A stretch of 42,456 nt of DNA from Gammaproteobacteria bacterium (GCA_026984775.1 JALSRM010000056.1:1-42456); one strand, 5' to 3'. Positions 8,579 to 17,676 are shown, counted from the stretch's first letter. Made by a program: numbers and translations. Notes: generated from the sequence alone by a model not told the origin.

Positions 8579-9482
8579 TTATTCGATCGCGGACGTTTTT
8601 ACGGATGAAATTTTTCAGGGAGCACAAATCGCCGTATTTCCAAAAGCCGAAGGCCTCAACCGGGATACCATGCAGCGTATCGCCAAAGAGCTGAACCTGT
8701 CGGAGACCGTCTTCGTTTTCGGTGAGGATGGAGGAGACAATCATTTCCGTTTGCGGACTTTCTCACCCCAGGAAGAACTGGAGTTTGGAGGCCATCCTAT
8801 GATCGCGACTGCTTGGGTGTTGACCAGTAACGGCAGCCTGAAACAAACGGGTAAACATACACCGGCTGTTTTTGAACAAAACACAGGTCCGGTCGATGTC
8901 TTCGTGACTACAGAAGAAGGTCAACCAAAACTGGTTCAATTCACCATGGCCGTGGACGCCACCGTCGATCGCTTCGTTCCAACCGACAGAGAGTTGGCAT
9001 CCATTCTAAGCCTGGAACCCTCGGAACTGGGTTCAAAGGATTTGTACCCTATGCTGGTTTCCTGTGGCAGAAACTACCTGATCGTTCCGGTTCCTTCATA
9101 TCAGACCGTACGTAAGGCACGTTTCAATTTCAATGCCTGGAGCAGCTCCAGCGCACCAGCGACGCTGGCGAGGGAGATCCTGCTGGTGACACCCACTACA
9201 GGGGCGGACAAAGCCGATTTTCATGCCCGCATTCTCGGTCCGGATATCGCGCATACAGAGGATCCACCCATCGGCACGGCCATGCCCGCCTTTACCGCTT
9301 GGCTCTGTCAGCATGAACAGATCAAGCCGGGCACGCATACCTTTACCATTGATCGGGGCATGAGGAGCACCCGCCGCAGTGAGCTGAATATTGAGATGGA
9401 CAACAAACCGGGAGGGATGGTGGTCCGTGTTGGCGGACCAGCAGTGCTGGTTGCCGAAGGCAGAATCATGTTGCCGGACTGA
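8568..9482 (+). CDS. PhzF-family isomerase/epimerase-like protein
   Basis: The 304-residue product belongs to the PhzF superfamily, whose members have a diaminopimelate-epimerase fold and catalyse isomerisation using a glutamate as general base. The signature NLSETVFV places that glutamate at residue 46, and ELEFGGHPMIAT is the second family block. The gene overlaps the ViaA-like gene by 11 bases, so it is translated from the same message; AGAGGAAC precedes the ATG. Most PhzF homologues have unknown substrates, and nothing nearby suggests phenazine synthesis. Why it is coupled to a nitrate/RavA operon is unclear. Confidence 0.85.
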   Translation: MQYNYSIADVFTDEIFQGAQIAVFPKAEGLNRDTMQRIAKELNLSETVFVFGEDGGDNHFRLRTFSPQEELEFGGHPMIATAWVLTSNGSLKQTGKHTPAVFEQNTGPVDVFVTTEEGQPKLVQFTMAVDATVDRFVPTDRELASILSLEPSELGSKDLYPMLVSCGRNYLIVPVPSYQTVRKARFNFNAWSSSSAPATLAREILLVTPTTGADKADFHARILGPDIAHTEDPPIGTAMPAFTAWLCQHEQIKPGTHTFTIDRGMRSTRRSELNIEMDNKPGGMVVRVGGPAVLVAEGRIMLPD

Positions 9483-9523
9483 AGGATCCCGCCCCCCGGC
9501 CTTTTCATGGTAAAGTCTGGTTT

Positions 9524-10231
9524 ATGAAAAAGAAGAATTGCTCTTTGATTTTTTTATTTGTTCTGGCTGCTCTTTCTGGCTGTAGCGGTACCGATAACGA
9601 ATACTTTCCCCTCCACAAGGGCAAGTCATGGGAGTACCGGATCGTGACCCATGACATGGATCTGGAAAAGAAATACAAGGAGTTTGTTTCCAACGAAGGT
9701 GAGCAGGAAATTGACAACGATCAGGTTTTTGTACGCAAGGTCAATGATGAAATTCTGTATCTTTACAAGCCGGAAAAGGAAGGTATCCGTCGTGTAGGTG
9801 TTCGAAGGAAGAGAGATATCAAAACCTCGCTGAAAAAGGAAGACTATTTCGTTCTCAGATACCCGTTAGAGAAGGGCACATCCTGGCAGCAGGAGACGAT
9901 CACTGGTGTCCTGGAAGTCGTCATTGCACCTTTCCGGCGACACTATGCCCTGAAAACCCCGGTTCCCATGACCTACACCATCACCAGTACGGAAGAACGG
10001 GTCAAGGTGCCGGCGGGCCATTTCAGTGGTTGTATCCAGATTAAAGGAAAGGGAGTGACTCGGGTGCAGGCGGAAAAGACCATTGGGATCGTCGATGTCA
10101 CTGTTGAATCTTCAGATTGGTATTGCCCTGGCGTGGGGCTGGTCAAAAGCCAGCGGGAAGAAAGAACCAGCAGTACGATTCTGGTCAAAGGTGATTTTCT
10201 GAAGGAGCTGGAAAGTTTTTCTGAAGATTAG
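9524..10231 (+). CDS. Predicted lipoprotein of unknown function
   Basis: I do not recognise a family. The 235-residue product starts with a lysine-rich, then hydrophobic signal (MKKKNCSLIFLFVLAALSGC) ending in the lipobox LSGC, so it should be lipid-anchored on the periplasmic side after signal peptidase II cleavage. The mature part is rich in charged and beta-prone segments and has EYFPLHKGKSWEYRI near its start, a pattern shared by secreted proteins annotated only as hypothetical. It follows the PhzF gene by 41 bases and may be the last gene of the operon. No strong ribosome-binding site is seen. Confidence 0.75.
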   Translation: MKKKNCSLIFLFVLAALSGCSGTDNEYFPLHKGKSWEYRIVTHDMDLEKKYKEFVSNEGEQEIDNDQVFVRKVNDEILYLYKPEKEGIRRVGVRRKRDIKTSLKKEDYFVLRYPLEKGTSWQQETITGVLEVVIAPFRRHYALKTPVPMTYTITSTEERVKVPAGHFSGCIQIKGKGVTRVQAEKTIGIVDVTVESSDWYCPGVGLVKSQREERTSSTILVKGDFLKELESFSED

Positions 10232-10269
10232 AGGTGTCTGTCTGCAGAAAATCTTCTCATCGTATTTTC

Positions 10270-11046
10270 TCAAACTTGGAACTTGATCGATTCACCTTCT
10301 CGAAACACACGGAACTCACCTTTACCCATCACATTCCAGGTTTCATTATCCGTTAATTCTTTTGAGGCGATCACGGTGACAACATCCGTCTCTGTGGTGT
10401 GTTTACGGAAGTCGATGGTGTCACCTGTGTCGATCAGCCGGGCAGTTCCAAAAGGGTGACGTCGCGTAATCCAGCACATATTGTTGCTGCAATGGGCATA
10501 GAGATGTTTCGAGTCGCTCAGCAGAAAGGAAAACACACCCTGTTCACTGATCTGATCGGCCAGTTGTTTGATGAACCGCCATAATGGTTGAGGTCTGGCA
10601 GGGGGGGCCGGGAACCGTGTTCTGATCTGATCCATCATCCAGCAGAAGGCATATTCGCTGTCCGTGGTGCCGATAGGACGGTAGAATCCCAGCAGCCATT
10701 TTTTGATCCCTTTCAGCTGGCCATTGTGGGCAAATACCCAGTTACGCCCCCACAATTCACGATCAAAAGGGTGGGTGTTTTCTAAGCACACACGGCCCCG
10801 GTTGGCCTGCCGGATATGACTGATGATGATTTTGCTTTTGATCGCATGTTTTTGGATCAATTCGGCAACTTCAGATGCCACACTGGGGCGCGGGTCATGA
10901 AACGAACGGCTGCCATGACCTTCATACATGCTGATCCCCCAACCGTCCTTGTGCGGGCCGGTTCGTCCACCGCGTTGCACGAGACCGGAGAAACTGAAGC
11001 AGATATCTGTTGGTGTATTGGCGTTGAGGCCGAGCAATTCACACAT
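10270..11046 (-). CDS. yafJ: Class II glutamine amidotransferase, YafJ-like
   Basis: This is a stand-alone N-terminal-nucleophile glutaminase of the YafJ type, 258 residues. Starting at the ATG at 11046 gives MCELLGLNANTP, placing the catalytic cysteine at position 2, exposed once Met is removed; an upstream in-frame start at 11094 would bury it, so the shorter form is chosen. Other class II blocks are GGRTGPHKDGWG, HIRQANRG and WVFAHNGQL. It presumably releases ammonia from glutamine for an unknown acceptor. It is divergent from argS with 89 bases between their starts. Confidence 0.9.
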   Translation of the reverse strand: MCELLGLNANTPTDICFSFSGLVQRGGRTGPHKDGWGISMYEGHGSRSFHDPRPSVASEVAELIQKHAIKSKIIISHIRQANRGRVCLENTHPFDRELWGRNWVFAHNGQLKGIKKWLLGFYRPIGTTDSEYAFCWMMDQIRTRFPAPPARPQPLWRFIKQLADQISEQGVFSFLLSDSKHLYAHCSNNMCWITRRHPFGTARLIDTGDTIDFRKHTTETDVVTVIASKELTDNETWNVMGKGEFRVFREGESIKFQV

Positions 11047-11102
11047 GTATTCGATCCGGACGAGGTTGAAGTATGGAATTATAACGGCGATCAAATCTGA
11101 CG

Positions 11103-11108
11103 TATAAT
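11103..11108 (+). promoter_or_regulatory. Probable -10 element of argS promoter
   Basis: A perfect TATAAT lies 27 bases before the argS ATG in the divergent yafJ-argS gap. No good -35 sits 16-18 bases upstream, so the promoter call rests on the -10 box and its position. Confidence 0.45.
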
Positions 11109-11135
11109 GCCCGCTTCTTGAAATCCGGAAGTTCG

Positions 11136-12902
11136 ATGAGCATCTTAAAATACCTTAATGCCAAGGCTATCGAAGCCTGCAAAGTCAGCGGTGTACCGTT
11201 GGAATTCGCTTTTTTCACCTCCAGCGATCGTCCAGATCTGGCCGACTTCCAGTGTAATGCCGCCTTTCAGGCCGCACGGATTTTGAAAAAGAACCCGCGC
11301 GAGATCGCAGCAGCGATCCAAGCGCACCTGCTCACAGACCCAGCGTTTGCAGAGGTCAATGTGGCCGGCCCAGGTTTTGTCAATGTCCGCCTCACCAATG
11401 CCTTCATCAGTCAGCATCTGCAACGACTGGATTTTGAAAATCCTGATCTCGACGAAGTTGCTCCCGAGACCATGATCTTCGATTATGGAGGGCCCAATAT
11501 CGCCAAACCGCTACATGTGGGGCATTTGCGATCTGCTGTCATTGGTGAGGCCATCAAGCGTATTGCCCGATCCCTTGGTAACAAGGTGATCGCCGATATT
11601 CACCTTGGCGACTGGGGGACGCCCATGGGTATGTTGATCGCGGAGCTGCAAGAACGTCATCCGGAGTGGCCCTATTTTTCCGATCAAGAAGCCGGCTTTC
11701 CCGAAGACTCGCCGATCAGTGTAGATGATCTGAACCGTCTCTACCCCGAGGCGGCAAAGCACTTCAAGGAGGATGAGACTTTTGCCACGAAGGCACGCAA
11801 GGCGACCGCGGATCTGCAGGCTGGCCATCCGGGCTACCGGGCATTGTGGCGACATTTTGTTGATGTGTCGCTGGATTCGGTCAAAAAAGATTTTGCGGCA
11901 CTGAACGTGGGGTTCGATTTGTGGCTGGGTGAGTCGGATGCCGATACGGTTATGAAGGATATGATCTTCGATCTCAAACAAAAAGGACTGGCTGTCGAGA
12001 GTGAAGGCGCGCTCGTGATCCATGTGGCCAGGGAGGATGACGAGATCGAGATTCCCCCCCTGATCCTTGAAAAGTCCGGTGGCGGAGTCACCTATGCGGC
12101 CACGGACTTGGCCACCATCTACCAGCGGGTGAACATGGAAGAGGTCATCGATCGCATTGTGTATGTTGTCGATCAACGTCAATCCTTGCACTTCAAGCAG
12201 GTATTCCGTGCTGCGGCATTGGCGGGTTATATCGAGGAGTCGCGGCTCGAGCATCTCGGTTTCGGGACAGTGAACGGCCCAGATGGTAAACCATTCAAAA
12301 CCCGCGAAGGGGGTGTCATGCGCCTGGCTGATCTGCTGCAGATGGCGCGTGATGAAGTGGTGAAAAAGATGGGTATCGATGAGAATGCCGACGAGGCAAT
12401 GCAGAAAATGGCAGATTCCATTGCTATGGCGGCTGTCAAGTTTGGTGATCTTTCAACCCAGCGGTTGTCGGATTATGTGTTCGACCCGGAAGCCTTCGTC
12501 CGGCTCGAGGGCAAGACCGGACCGTACATTCAGTATGCTGCCGTGCGCGTGCAGTCCTTGCTCGACAAGGCAGCGGAAAAGGGACTGCAACCTGCGCGAG
12601 ATATCATCATCGAGACCTCTGAAGAAAGGGCACTCGCCCTTTTGTTGCTCGAATTCCCCGTGGCATTGCAGCGGGCCCATGAACGCCGCATGCCCAGCGA
12701 TTTGTGTGAGCATGTCTATCACGTTGCCCAGGCCTACAGCCGGTTTTATCAAAATTGCCCGGTGATTGCCGCGGAGAGCAAGGAACAGGCCGAATCTCGT
12801 CTGGCACTCAGTGAACTCTGTCGAAGAGACATCGCAGCCTGCCTGGATAAGTTGGGGATCGATGTGCCCGATCGCATGATTACCTATAAGAACGAAGAGT
12901 GA
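11136..12902 (+). CDS. argS: Arginyl-tRNA synthetase
   Basis: The 588-residue product is a class I arginyl-tRNA synthetase, charging tRNA-Arg in the cytoplasm. The HIGH-type motif is PLHVGHLRSAV (around residues 125-135). The usual KMSKS is replaced by a FKTREGG sequence, which is normal for many bacterial ArgRS and not a defect. The C-terminal anticodon-binding domain (FVRLEGKTGPYIQYA through LCEHVYHVAQAYSRFY) is complete. ATG 11136 is preferred over an in-frame TTG at 11118; E. coli ArgS is 577 residues. The next gene begins 6 bases after the stop. Confidence 0.97.
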   Translation: MSILKYLNAKAIEACKVSGVPLEFAFFTSSDRPDLADFQCNAAFQAARILKKNPREIAAAIQAHLLTDPAFAEVNVAGPGFVNVRLTNAFISQHLQRLDFENPDLDEVAPETMIFDYGGPNIAKPLHVGHLRSAVIGEAIKRIARSLGNKVIADIHLGDWGTPMGMLIAELQERHPEWPYFSDQEAGFPEDSPISVDDLNRLYPEAAKHFKEDETFATKARKATADLQAGHPGYRALWRHFVDVSLDSVKKDFAALNVGFDLWLGESDADTVMKDMIFDLKQKGLAVESEGALVIHVAREDDEIEIPPLILEKSGGGVTYAATDLATIYQRVNMEEVIDRIVYVVDQRQSLHFKQVFRAAALAGYIEESRLEHLGFGTVNGPDGKPFKTREGGVMRLADLLQMARDEVVKKMGIDENADEAMQKMADSIAMAAVKFGDLSTQRLSDYVFDPEAFVRLEGKTGPYIQYAAVRVQSLLDKAAEKGLQPARDIIIETSEERALALLLLEFPVALQRAHERRMPSDLCEHVYHVAQAYSRFYQNCPVIAAESKEQAESRLALSELCRRDIAACLDKLGIDVPDRMITYKNEE

Positions 12903-12908
12903 ACCAAA

Positions 12909-13847
12909 ATGGCTACCGGCGGTTTGCTTGCATTGTTAGATGATATTGCAACGGTTCTCGATGACGTATCGGCAATGACCAAGGTGGCCGCCAAGAAAAC
13001 GGCTGGAGTTCTGGGAGATGATTTGGCGCTGAATGCGGAGCAGGTGAGCGGTGTTCGGGCCGACAGGGAACTTCCGGTGGTCTGGGCGGTAGCCAAAGGG
13101 TCTTTTGTCAATAAGCTGATTCTGGTGCCGCTGGCGCTTTTGATCGGTTATTTCATCCCCTGGCTGATTACGCCGTTATTGATGATCGGTGGGGCTTATC
13201 TTTGCTATGAGGGTGTGGAGAAGCTGGCACACAAGTTTTTGCATCGAGACGCAGAAAGCGATCACCAGGAGCAGCTGCCCCATGCCTTGATCGATAAAAA
13301 CGCCGATCTTCTGGCGCTGGAGAAAGACAAGATCAAGGATGCCATCCGCACGGATTTCGTTCTCTCAGCCGAGATCATTGTGATTGCCCTGGGTACCGTG
13401 AAAGATGCATCCTTTGCGACACAGACCGCGGTGGTCAGTGCCATTGCTCTGCTGATGACGGTTGGTGTCTATGGCTTGGTGGCAGGCATCGTGAAGCTGG
13501 ATGACGGTGGGCTGGCGTTGATCCGGTCTACTGCACAAAGTGTGTGGGGCCGCATCAAACGTAGTCTTGGCTATACCATTCTCTGGTTTGCGCCAAACTT
13601 TATGAAAATACTGTCGATTGTCGGCACCCTGGCCATGTTTTTGGTTGGTGGAGGCATTCTTTTACATGGTCTACCGCATGCTCATGCCATAGTACACCAA
13701 GCCGGAGAGATAGTCGGACCCTGGCCATTGGTGGGCGGTTTATTGAAAAATCTTGTCTCACCGTTTCTTGGCTTGATGCTTGGGTTGATCGCAGGGATGA
13801 CGGTGCTCATCGCCGTGACCCTGTTGCAGCGAATCAAGGGCAGTTGA
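12909..13847 (+). CDS. yedI: DUF808 inner-membrane protein, YedI-like
   Basis: A 312-residue DUF808 protein; E. coli YedI is 305 residues. It opens with the family signature LLALLDDIATVLDDVSAMTKVAAKKTAG in parts (ALLDDIA, DDVSAM) and has about five to seven hydrophobic segments, for example ILVPLALLIGYFIPWLITPL, TAVVSAIALLMTVGVYGLVA and GLMLGLIAGMTVLIAVTLL. Function is not established for the family. It probably shares the argS transcript (6-base gap). Its last 14 bases overlap the 3' end of sfsA on the other strand. Confidence 0.88.
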   Translation: MATGGLLALLDDIATVLDDVSAMTKVAAKKTAGVLGDDLALNAEQVSGVRADRELPVVWAVAKGSFVNKLILVPLALLIGYFIPWLITPLLMIGGAYLCYEGVEKLAHKFLHRDAESDHQEQLPHALIDKNADLLALEKDKIKDAIRTDFVLSAEIIVIALGTVKDASFATQTAVVSAIALLMTVGVYGLVAGIVKLDDGGLALIRSTAQSVWGRIKRSLGYTILWFAPNFMKILSIVGTLAMFLVGGGILLHGLPHAHAIVHQAGEIVGPWPLVGGLLKNLVSPFLGLMLGLIAGMTVLIAVTLLQRIKGS

Positions 13848-14541
13848 CCGGGATTGGTGCCGTCACTGCAATTCCTTCCGGGGAGACGTCGGCCTTGTAG
13901 GCAATAGCCTCGACGCCGGCAGCGATCACCTCGCGTAGCAAGCGTCCGTAGTCCGGATCAATTTCATCCGCGGGGTGAAAGACGTCCACATCTCGGCGTT
14001 GTACACAGAAAAGAATCACACTACGGTAGCCTTGTTCCACCATGGTTTGTAGTTCACGCAGGTGTTTGCTGCCTCGCTTGGTGACGGCATCCGGGAAGAG
14101 TGCCACACCATTTTCAGCCAGGGTGACATTTTTGATCTCCACAAAGCAATCGGGTTTGTTTGCATCCGTGAGTATCAAGTCGATACGACTGTTTTCGTTC
14201 CCGTAGCGGACTTCGCTGCGGATCTGATCATAGCCCTGTAATTCACGGATCACGCCTTTGTCAATGGCTTCTTTGATCAATGTATTGCTGAGGTGGGTAT
14301 TGATCCCGACCAGGACACCAGTATCGGCTTCGACAATCTCCCATGAAAAGGGGTATTTCCGATCTGGATTGGCTGTATCTCTCAACCAAACTGTCGAACC
14401 CGGTTCACAGCAGCCTTTCATGGAGCCGGTATTGGGTGTATGTGCCGTGACGGTGTCACCATTTTGCAGAGTGACATCGGCAAGAAAGCGCTTGTAGCGT
14501 TTGATCAGGGTGCCTTTGATCAGAGGCGTATCGAATTCCAC
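13834..14541 (-). CDS. sfsA: SfsA, sugar fermentation stimulation protein family
   Basis: The 235-residue product is a complete SfsA homologue. Visible blocks are RYKRFLADV, HTPNTGSMKGC, NTHLSNTL, NSRIDLIL, CFVEIKNVTL, FPDAVTKRGSKHLREL and ILFCVQRRDVD; the D...EIK arrangement is the PD-(D/E)XK-like nuclease core reported for the fold, together with an OB-like N-terminus. The biological role is still uncertain. The gene follows tusA by 6 bases on the - strand, so they form an operon. Confidence 0.95.
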   Translation of the reverse strand: MEFDTPLIKGTLIKRYKRFLADVTLQNGDTVTAHTPNTGSMKGCCEPGSTVWLRDTANPDRKYPFSWEIVEADTGVLVGINTHLSNTLIKEAIDKGVIRELQGYDQIRSEVRYGNENSRIDLILTDANKPDCFVEIKNVTLAENGVALFPDAVTKRGSKHLRELQTMVEQGYRSVILFCVQRRDVDVFHPADEIDPDYGRLLREVIAAGVEAIAYKADVSPEGIAVTAPIPVNCP

Positions 14542-14547
14542 GGCGGA

Positions 14548-14808
14548 TTATTTTTTGTCGGCGTGCTTACGGATATAAAATTCCATTATTTCTCCATCCT
14601 CAATCAAATCCATAAGTTCATGACCAGTACGGGCACAATAGGCTTTGAAATCCACGACGGAATGAGGGTCCGTGGCCATGACATGCAGGATCTGTTCTTC
14701 ATCCATTCGTTGCAAGGCGAGTTTGGTTTTCAGAATCGGCAGGGGGCAGTTGAGCCCTTTGGCATCAAGGACCTGATCGGGTTTTATCGTATTCTTTCTC
14801 TGTTTCAT
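14548..14808 (-). CDS. tusA: TusA-family sulfur carrier protein
   Basis: An 86-residue TusA/SirA-like sulfurtransferase. The signature LDAKGLNCPLPILKTK contains the C-P-X-P motif whose cysteine carries persulfide sulfur. Such proteins feed tRNA 2-thiouridine and cofactor synthesis, and in sulfur oxidisers the Dsr/Hdr pathways. The ATG at 14808 is chosen; the only upstream alternative is a TTG at 14814. There is no rhodanese or DsrE neighbour here, so a general sulfur-relay role is the safe reading. sfsA follows. Confidence 0.9.
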   Translation of the reverse strand: MKQRKNTIKPDQVLDAKGLNCPLPILKTKLALQRMDEEQILHVMATDPHSVVDFKAYCARTGHELMDLIEDGEIMEFYIRKHADKK

Positions 14809-14862
14809 GTACAAAGGTTAACATAGCTCAGGAATGGGAAAAATGGAGTTCGATTTAGTTTG

Positions 14863-14901
14863 ATTATAAACGTACAGGAACACAGAGATATATCATATAC
14901 T
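14863..14901. promoter_or_regulatory. Divergent tusA/cmoA promoter region
   Basis: The 129-base gap between tusA (-) and cmoA (+) is AT-rich. A TATAAT on the - strand (14868-14863) fits tusA with a leader of about 45 bases; a TATACT on the + strand (14896-14901) fits cmoA. Neither has a convincing -35. Confidence 0.35.
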
Positions 14902-14937
14902 TTCCTAAGTACAGGCATTTGAATACCAGGTGTGGCT

Positions 14938-15675
14938 ATGACGAATAATCATTTACAGGATCAGCTCTTTTCCGATGAAGGATCCACAACCGAAGACTTC
15001 CGGTTCGATGAAAAAACAGCGGAAGTCTTTGATGATATGGTTCATCGGTCGGTACCGTTTTATGAAGAGATGCAACGAATGACGGGCGAGATTGCAGCCG
15101 ATTTTGCAGTTCCCGGGACCAACCTGGTGGATATCGGTTGTGCAACAGGTACTACATTGTTCTATTTGGACAAGATGGTTGATCAGGATGTACGCTTTGT
15201 AGGGATCGATAATTCCCGGGAGATGCTGGATAAGGCAGAACAGAAAATAAAGAGTATCCAGTCACATAGGGAGTTTGAACTCAAACAATTGAATATCCAC
15301 AAGGATATGGGTGTCGAGAACGCCTCTGTTGTTACTTTGATTCTTACACTGCAGTTTGTAAGGCCGCTCTACCGGGATAGGGTCATTCAGAAAATCTATG
15401 ATGGTATGAAAGATCAGGGTGTACTTGTCCTCTTCGAAAAGATCGTTATCAATGACAGTTTCTTCAATCAGCTGTTTGTCAAGTACTACTATGAAATGAA
15501 GAAAAGAATGGGGTATTCCGAGGTTGAAATTGCCAAAAAGAGGGAGGCGCTGGAAAATGTGCTTATCCCCTATCGTCCGGAGGAAAATCTGACTCTACTT
15601 TCCAAAGCAGGCTTTTCGCATATCGAGGAGATTTTTCGCTGGTATAATTTCACTGGTATCGTGGCTGTAAAATAA
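14938..15675 (+). CDS. cmoA: CmoA-like carboxy-S-adenosyl-L-methionine synthase
   Basis: The 245-residue product is a Rossmann-fold methyltransferase-like protein that aligns with CmoA, which converts SAM and prephenate to carboxy-SAM for wobble cmo5U34 of tRNA. Shared blocks are [29 protein letters not shown] (SAM loop), [59 protein letters not shown] and ALENVL; the arginine of the K-R-x-x-L-E-N motif, which matches E. coli Arg199, is kept. ATG 14938 follows CCAGG; a GTG at 14932 is the alternative. The usual partner cmoB is not in the window. Confidence 0.82.
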   Translation: MTNNHLQDQLFSDEGSTTEDFRFDEKTAEVFDDMVHRSVPFYEEMQRMTGEIAADFAVPGTNLVDIGCATGTTLFYLDKMVDQDVRFVGIDNSREMLDKAEQKIKSIQSHREFELKQLNIHKDMGVENASVVTLILTLQFVRPLYRDRVIQKIYDGMKDQGVLVLFEKIVINDSFFNQLFVKYYYEMKKRMGYSEVEIAKKREALENVLIPYRPEENLTLLSKAGFSHIEEIFRWYNFTGIVAVK

Positions 15676-15858
15676 GTCCGGAACGCCTACCGGAAAAGAG
15701 AACATCCACGACTTTTGGAAGCAACGATAACGTTCTCAGCAAGTGCAGCTGTCCGTCTTTTTTCAGATGCAACTGATCCGGGAAAGGTAGATTTGATGGA
15801 TTATAGAATTGTCGAACTCTGTCTGTTCCCAACATGTTGTTTTCGGCATTGATTAAGC

Positions 15859-17607
15859 TTGGGGGTAAAGTTAATTTTGGATGATTCTCAATTAAGAATC
15901 TGGCGCATGCCAGCGCTGTTTTCAATTTCCGTTGTGATTGGTGTTCTCACTGCTTTTGCAGCATGGGGTTTTCGTCTGCTCATCGGTGTAATCCATAATT
16001 TTGCTTTTTTTGGCCGGATTTCTCCGCACTATGATGCCAATTTGCATACCCCGGAGTCCAGTTTGGGCTGGCTGATTATTTTTGTACCTGCAATAGGAGG
16101 AATTGCAGTCATCTGGCTGATTAAAAATTTTGCCCCTGAGGCGAAGGGACACGGTGTGCCGGAAGTTATGAACGCGATCCATCATAATCGTGGCAGGATC
16201 CGTGGGGTAGTCAGTTTGGTCAAGGCCTTGGCTTCTTCGGTGACAATCGGTACAGGTGGTTCTCTTGGTCGTGAAGGGCCGATCATCCAGATTTCTTCTG
16301 CCATGAGTTCAATGTTTGCACAATGGTTAAAGATCTCTGTTAATCAACGTAACCTGCTGATTGCCTGTGGCGCCAGCGGAGGGATTTCTGCGACTTTCAA
16401 TGCACCTTTGGGCGGGATTCTCTTTTCGATTGAGTTGCTGCTGCTCTCGATCAATAGCCGGACCTTGCTTCCCGTAATTACTTCGTCCGTCATCGCAGCC
16501 AATGTCGGCCGGTATCTAATTGGCCCTGAGCCGGCATTTCATATGCCATCCGCCTCAACGATTGCGGAGGCAAGCCAACCACTAATGATACTCCTCTATT
16601 TTCCCTTTGCCTGTCTCGTAGGGGTTCTGGCGCTTGTTTTTATCAGGGGCATCTATTTCAGTGAAGATTTTTTTGACAGTCTGCCTTTGAATCCCTATAT
16701 AAGGCATGTCATCGGCATGTTGCTGCTCGGATGCCTTATCTATGGAATGTTCAGGACCACGGGCCACTATTATGTCCAAGGTGTTGGCTATTCAACGATT
16801 CAGGATATTTTAACCAGTACCCTGACCAGCCCTTGGTTACTTTTGGCCTTGTTGATAGCGAAATTCATCGCTGTCCTGCTTACCATTGGTTCCGGTGGTT
16901 CTGGCGGTGTTTTTTCTCCCTCGCTCTATCTTGGTGCTACTGCGGGTGGTCTGTTTGGTTCGGCCCTTGCTTTGCTCATGCCTGACATGGGGATTGATCC
17001 AGTCTCTTTTGCCTTGGTAGGAATGGCCGCCATGGTTGCTGCCACAACCAGTGCCCCCTTGACTGCCGCTATTATGACGTATGAAATGACATTGGATTAT
17101 GTGGTTGTATTGCCGATCATGGTAGGTGTAGGCGTTGCCTATGCTGTTCGCCGGCATTTTTCAAAAGCAGATATCTACAGCTTGAAGTTGATGCGGCGAG
17201 GGCAGAATCTACCGGAAGGGTTTCTTGCCGATGTCAATTCCCAGATCGTCGTGAACAGTGTGATGGACAGTGACATTCATTTTGTTGGTGAGGATGAGAT
17301 TGTCACCGGAACAGAACACGCCTATTGTGTGATCAATGATGAGGGTCAGGTAATTGGATTAGTCAATCCGGTTAGTTACAGGATTGGCAAAAGATTCCGA
17401 GCAGGCGATGCTATGGTTACAGATTTCATTATCATACAGTCCGGAGTCACCCTAAGAGAAGTTTTGACATTGTTCGACAAGCACGGACGTGTCACTGCAA
17501 TTGTTTCCAGAACAGGGAAACTGGTCAAAGAGGATGTCTTAGGCGTTTTCAGTTCTGTCCATCTCGCAAGAACCATGGCACGTACCTCAAAAATGTACGT
17601 TCATTGA
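15859..17607 (+). CDS. CLC-family anion channel/transporter with C-terminal CBS domains
   Basis: An integral membrane CLC protein of about 582 residues with some ten or more hydrophobic helices and a cytoplasmic CBS-like tail from about residue 455. Core motifs are GHGVP (about 97-101), GREGP (137-141, with the gating glutamate at 139), FNAPLGGILFSIE (helix H) and GSGGSGGVFSPSL. Relative to E. coli ClcA the central serine of GSGIP is histidine, and the position of the proton glutamate 203 is leucine, so proton-coupled exchange is doubtful. The start is uncertain: TTG 15859 and TTG 15877 (GGGGG upstream) precede the first ATG at 15907. Substrate anion not known. Confidence 0.85.
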   Translation: MGVKLILDDSQLRIWRMPALFSISVVIGVLTAFAAWGFRLLIGVIHNFAFFGRISPHYDANLHTPESSLGWLIIFVPAIGGIAVIWLIKNFAPEAKGHGVPEVMNAIHHNRGRIRGVVSLVKALASSVTIGTGGSLGREGPIIQISSAMSSMFAQWLKISVNQRNLLIACGASGGISATFNAPLGGILFSIELLLLSINSRTLLPVITSSVIAANVGRYLIGPEPAFHMPSASTIAEASQPLMILLYFPFACLVGVLALVFIRGIYFSEDFFDSLPLNPYIRHVIGMLLLGCLIYGMFRTTGHYYVQGVGYSTIQDILTSTLTSPWLLLALLIAKFIAVLLTIGSGGSGGVFSPSLYLGATAGGLFGSALALLMPDMGIDPVSFALVGMAAMVAATTSAPLTAAIMTYEMTLDYVVVLPIMVGVGVAYAVRRHFSKADIYSLKLMRRGQNLPEGFLADVNSQIVVNSVMDSDIHFVGEDEIVTGTEHAYCVINDEGQVIGLVNPVSYRIGKRFRAGDAMVTDFIIIQSGVTLREVLTLFDKHGRVTAIVSRTGKLVKEDVLGVFSSVHLARTMARTSKMYVH

Positions 17608-17676
17608 GACTTGTTATCGTAGTCTCGACCAGCAGCAGGCGAGCAGGTCAGGCGAACCTGTTAGTAGAGAAAAAAA

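Noticed and set aside
10223-10256. Hairpin GAAGATT/AATCTTC between the lipoprotein and yafJ genes
   Set aside because: Only 7 bp with a 20-base loop and no T run; too weak to call a terminator.
12241-12320. Missing KMSKS in ArgS as a sign of a broken gene
   Set aside because: The GKPFKTREGG form is normal in many arginyl-tRNA synthetases and the rest of the gene is intact.
15650-15925. 91-codon - strand frame between cmoA and the CLC gene
   Set aside because: Overlaps both neighbours' ends, has no recognisable family and no convincing start signal.
17644-17660. CAGGT/ACCTG hairpin downstream of the CLC gene
   Set aside because: Five base pairs and no T tract; not a supported terminator.
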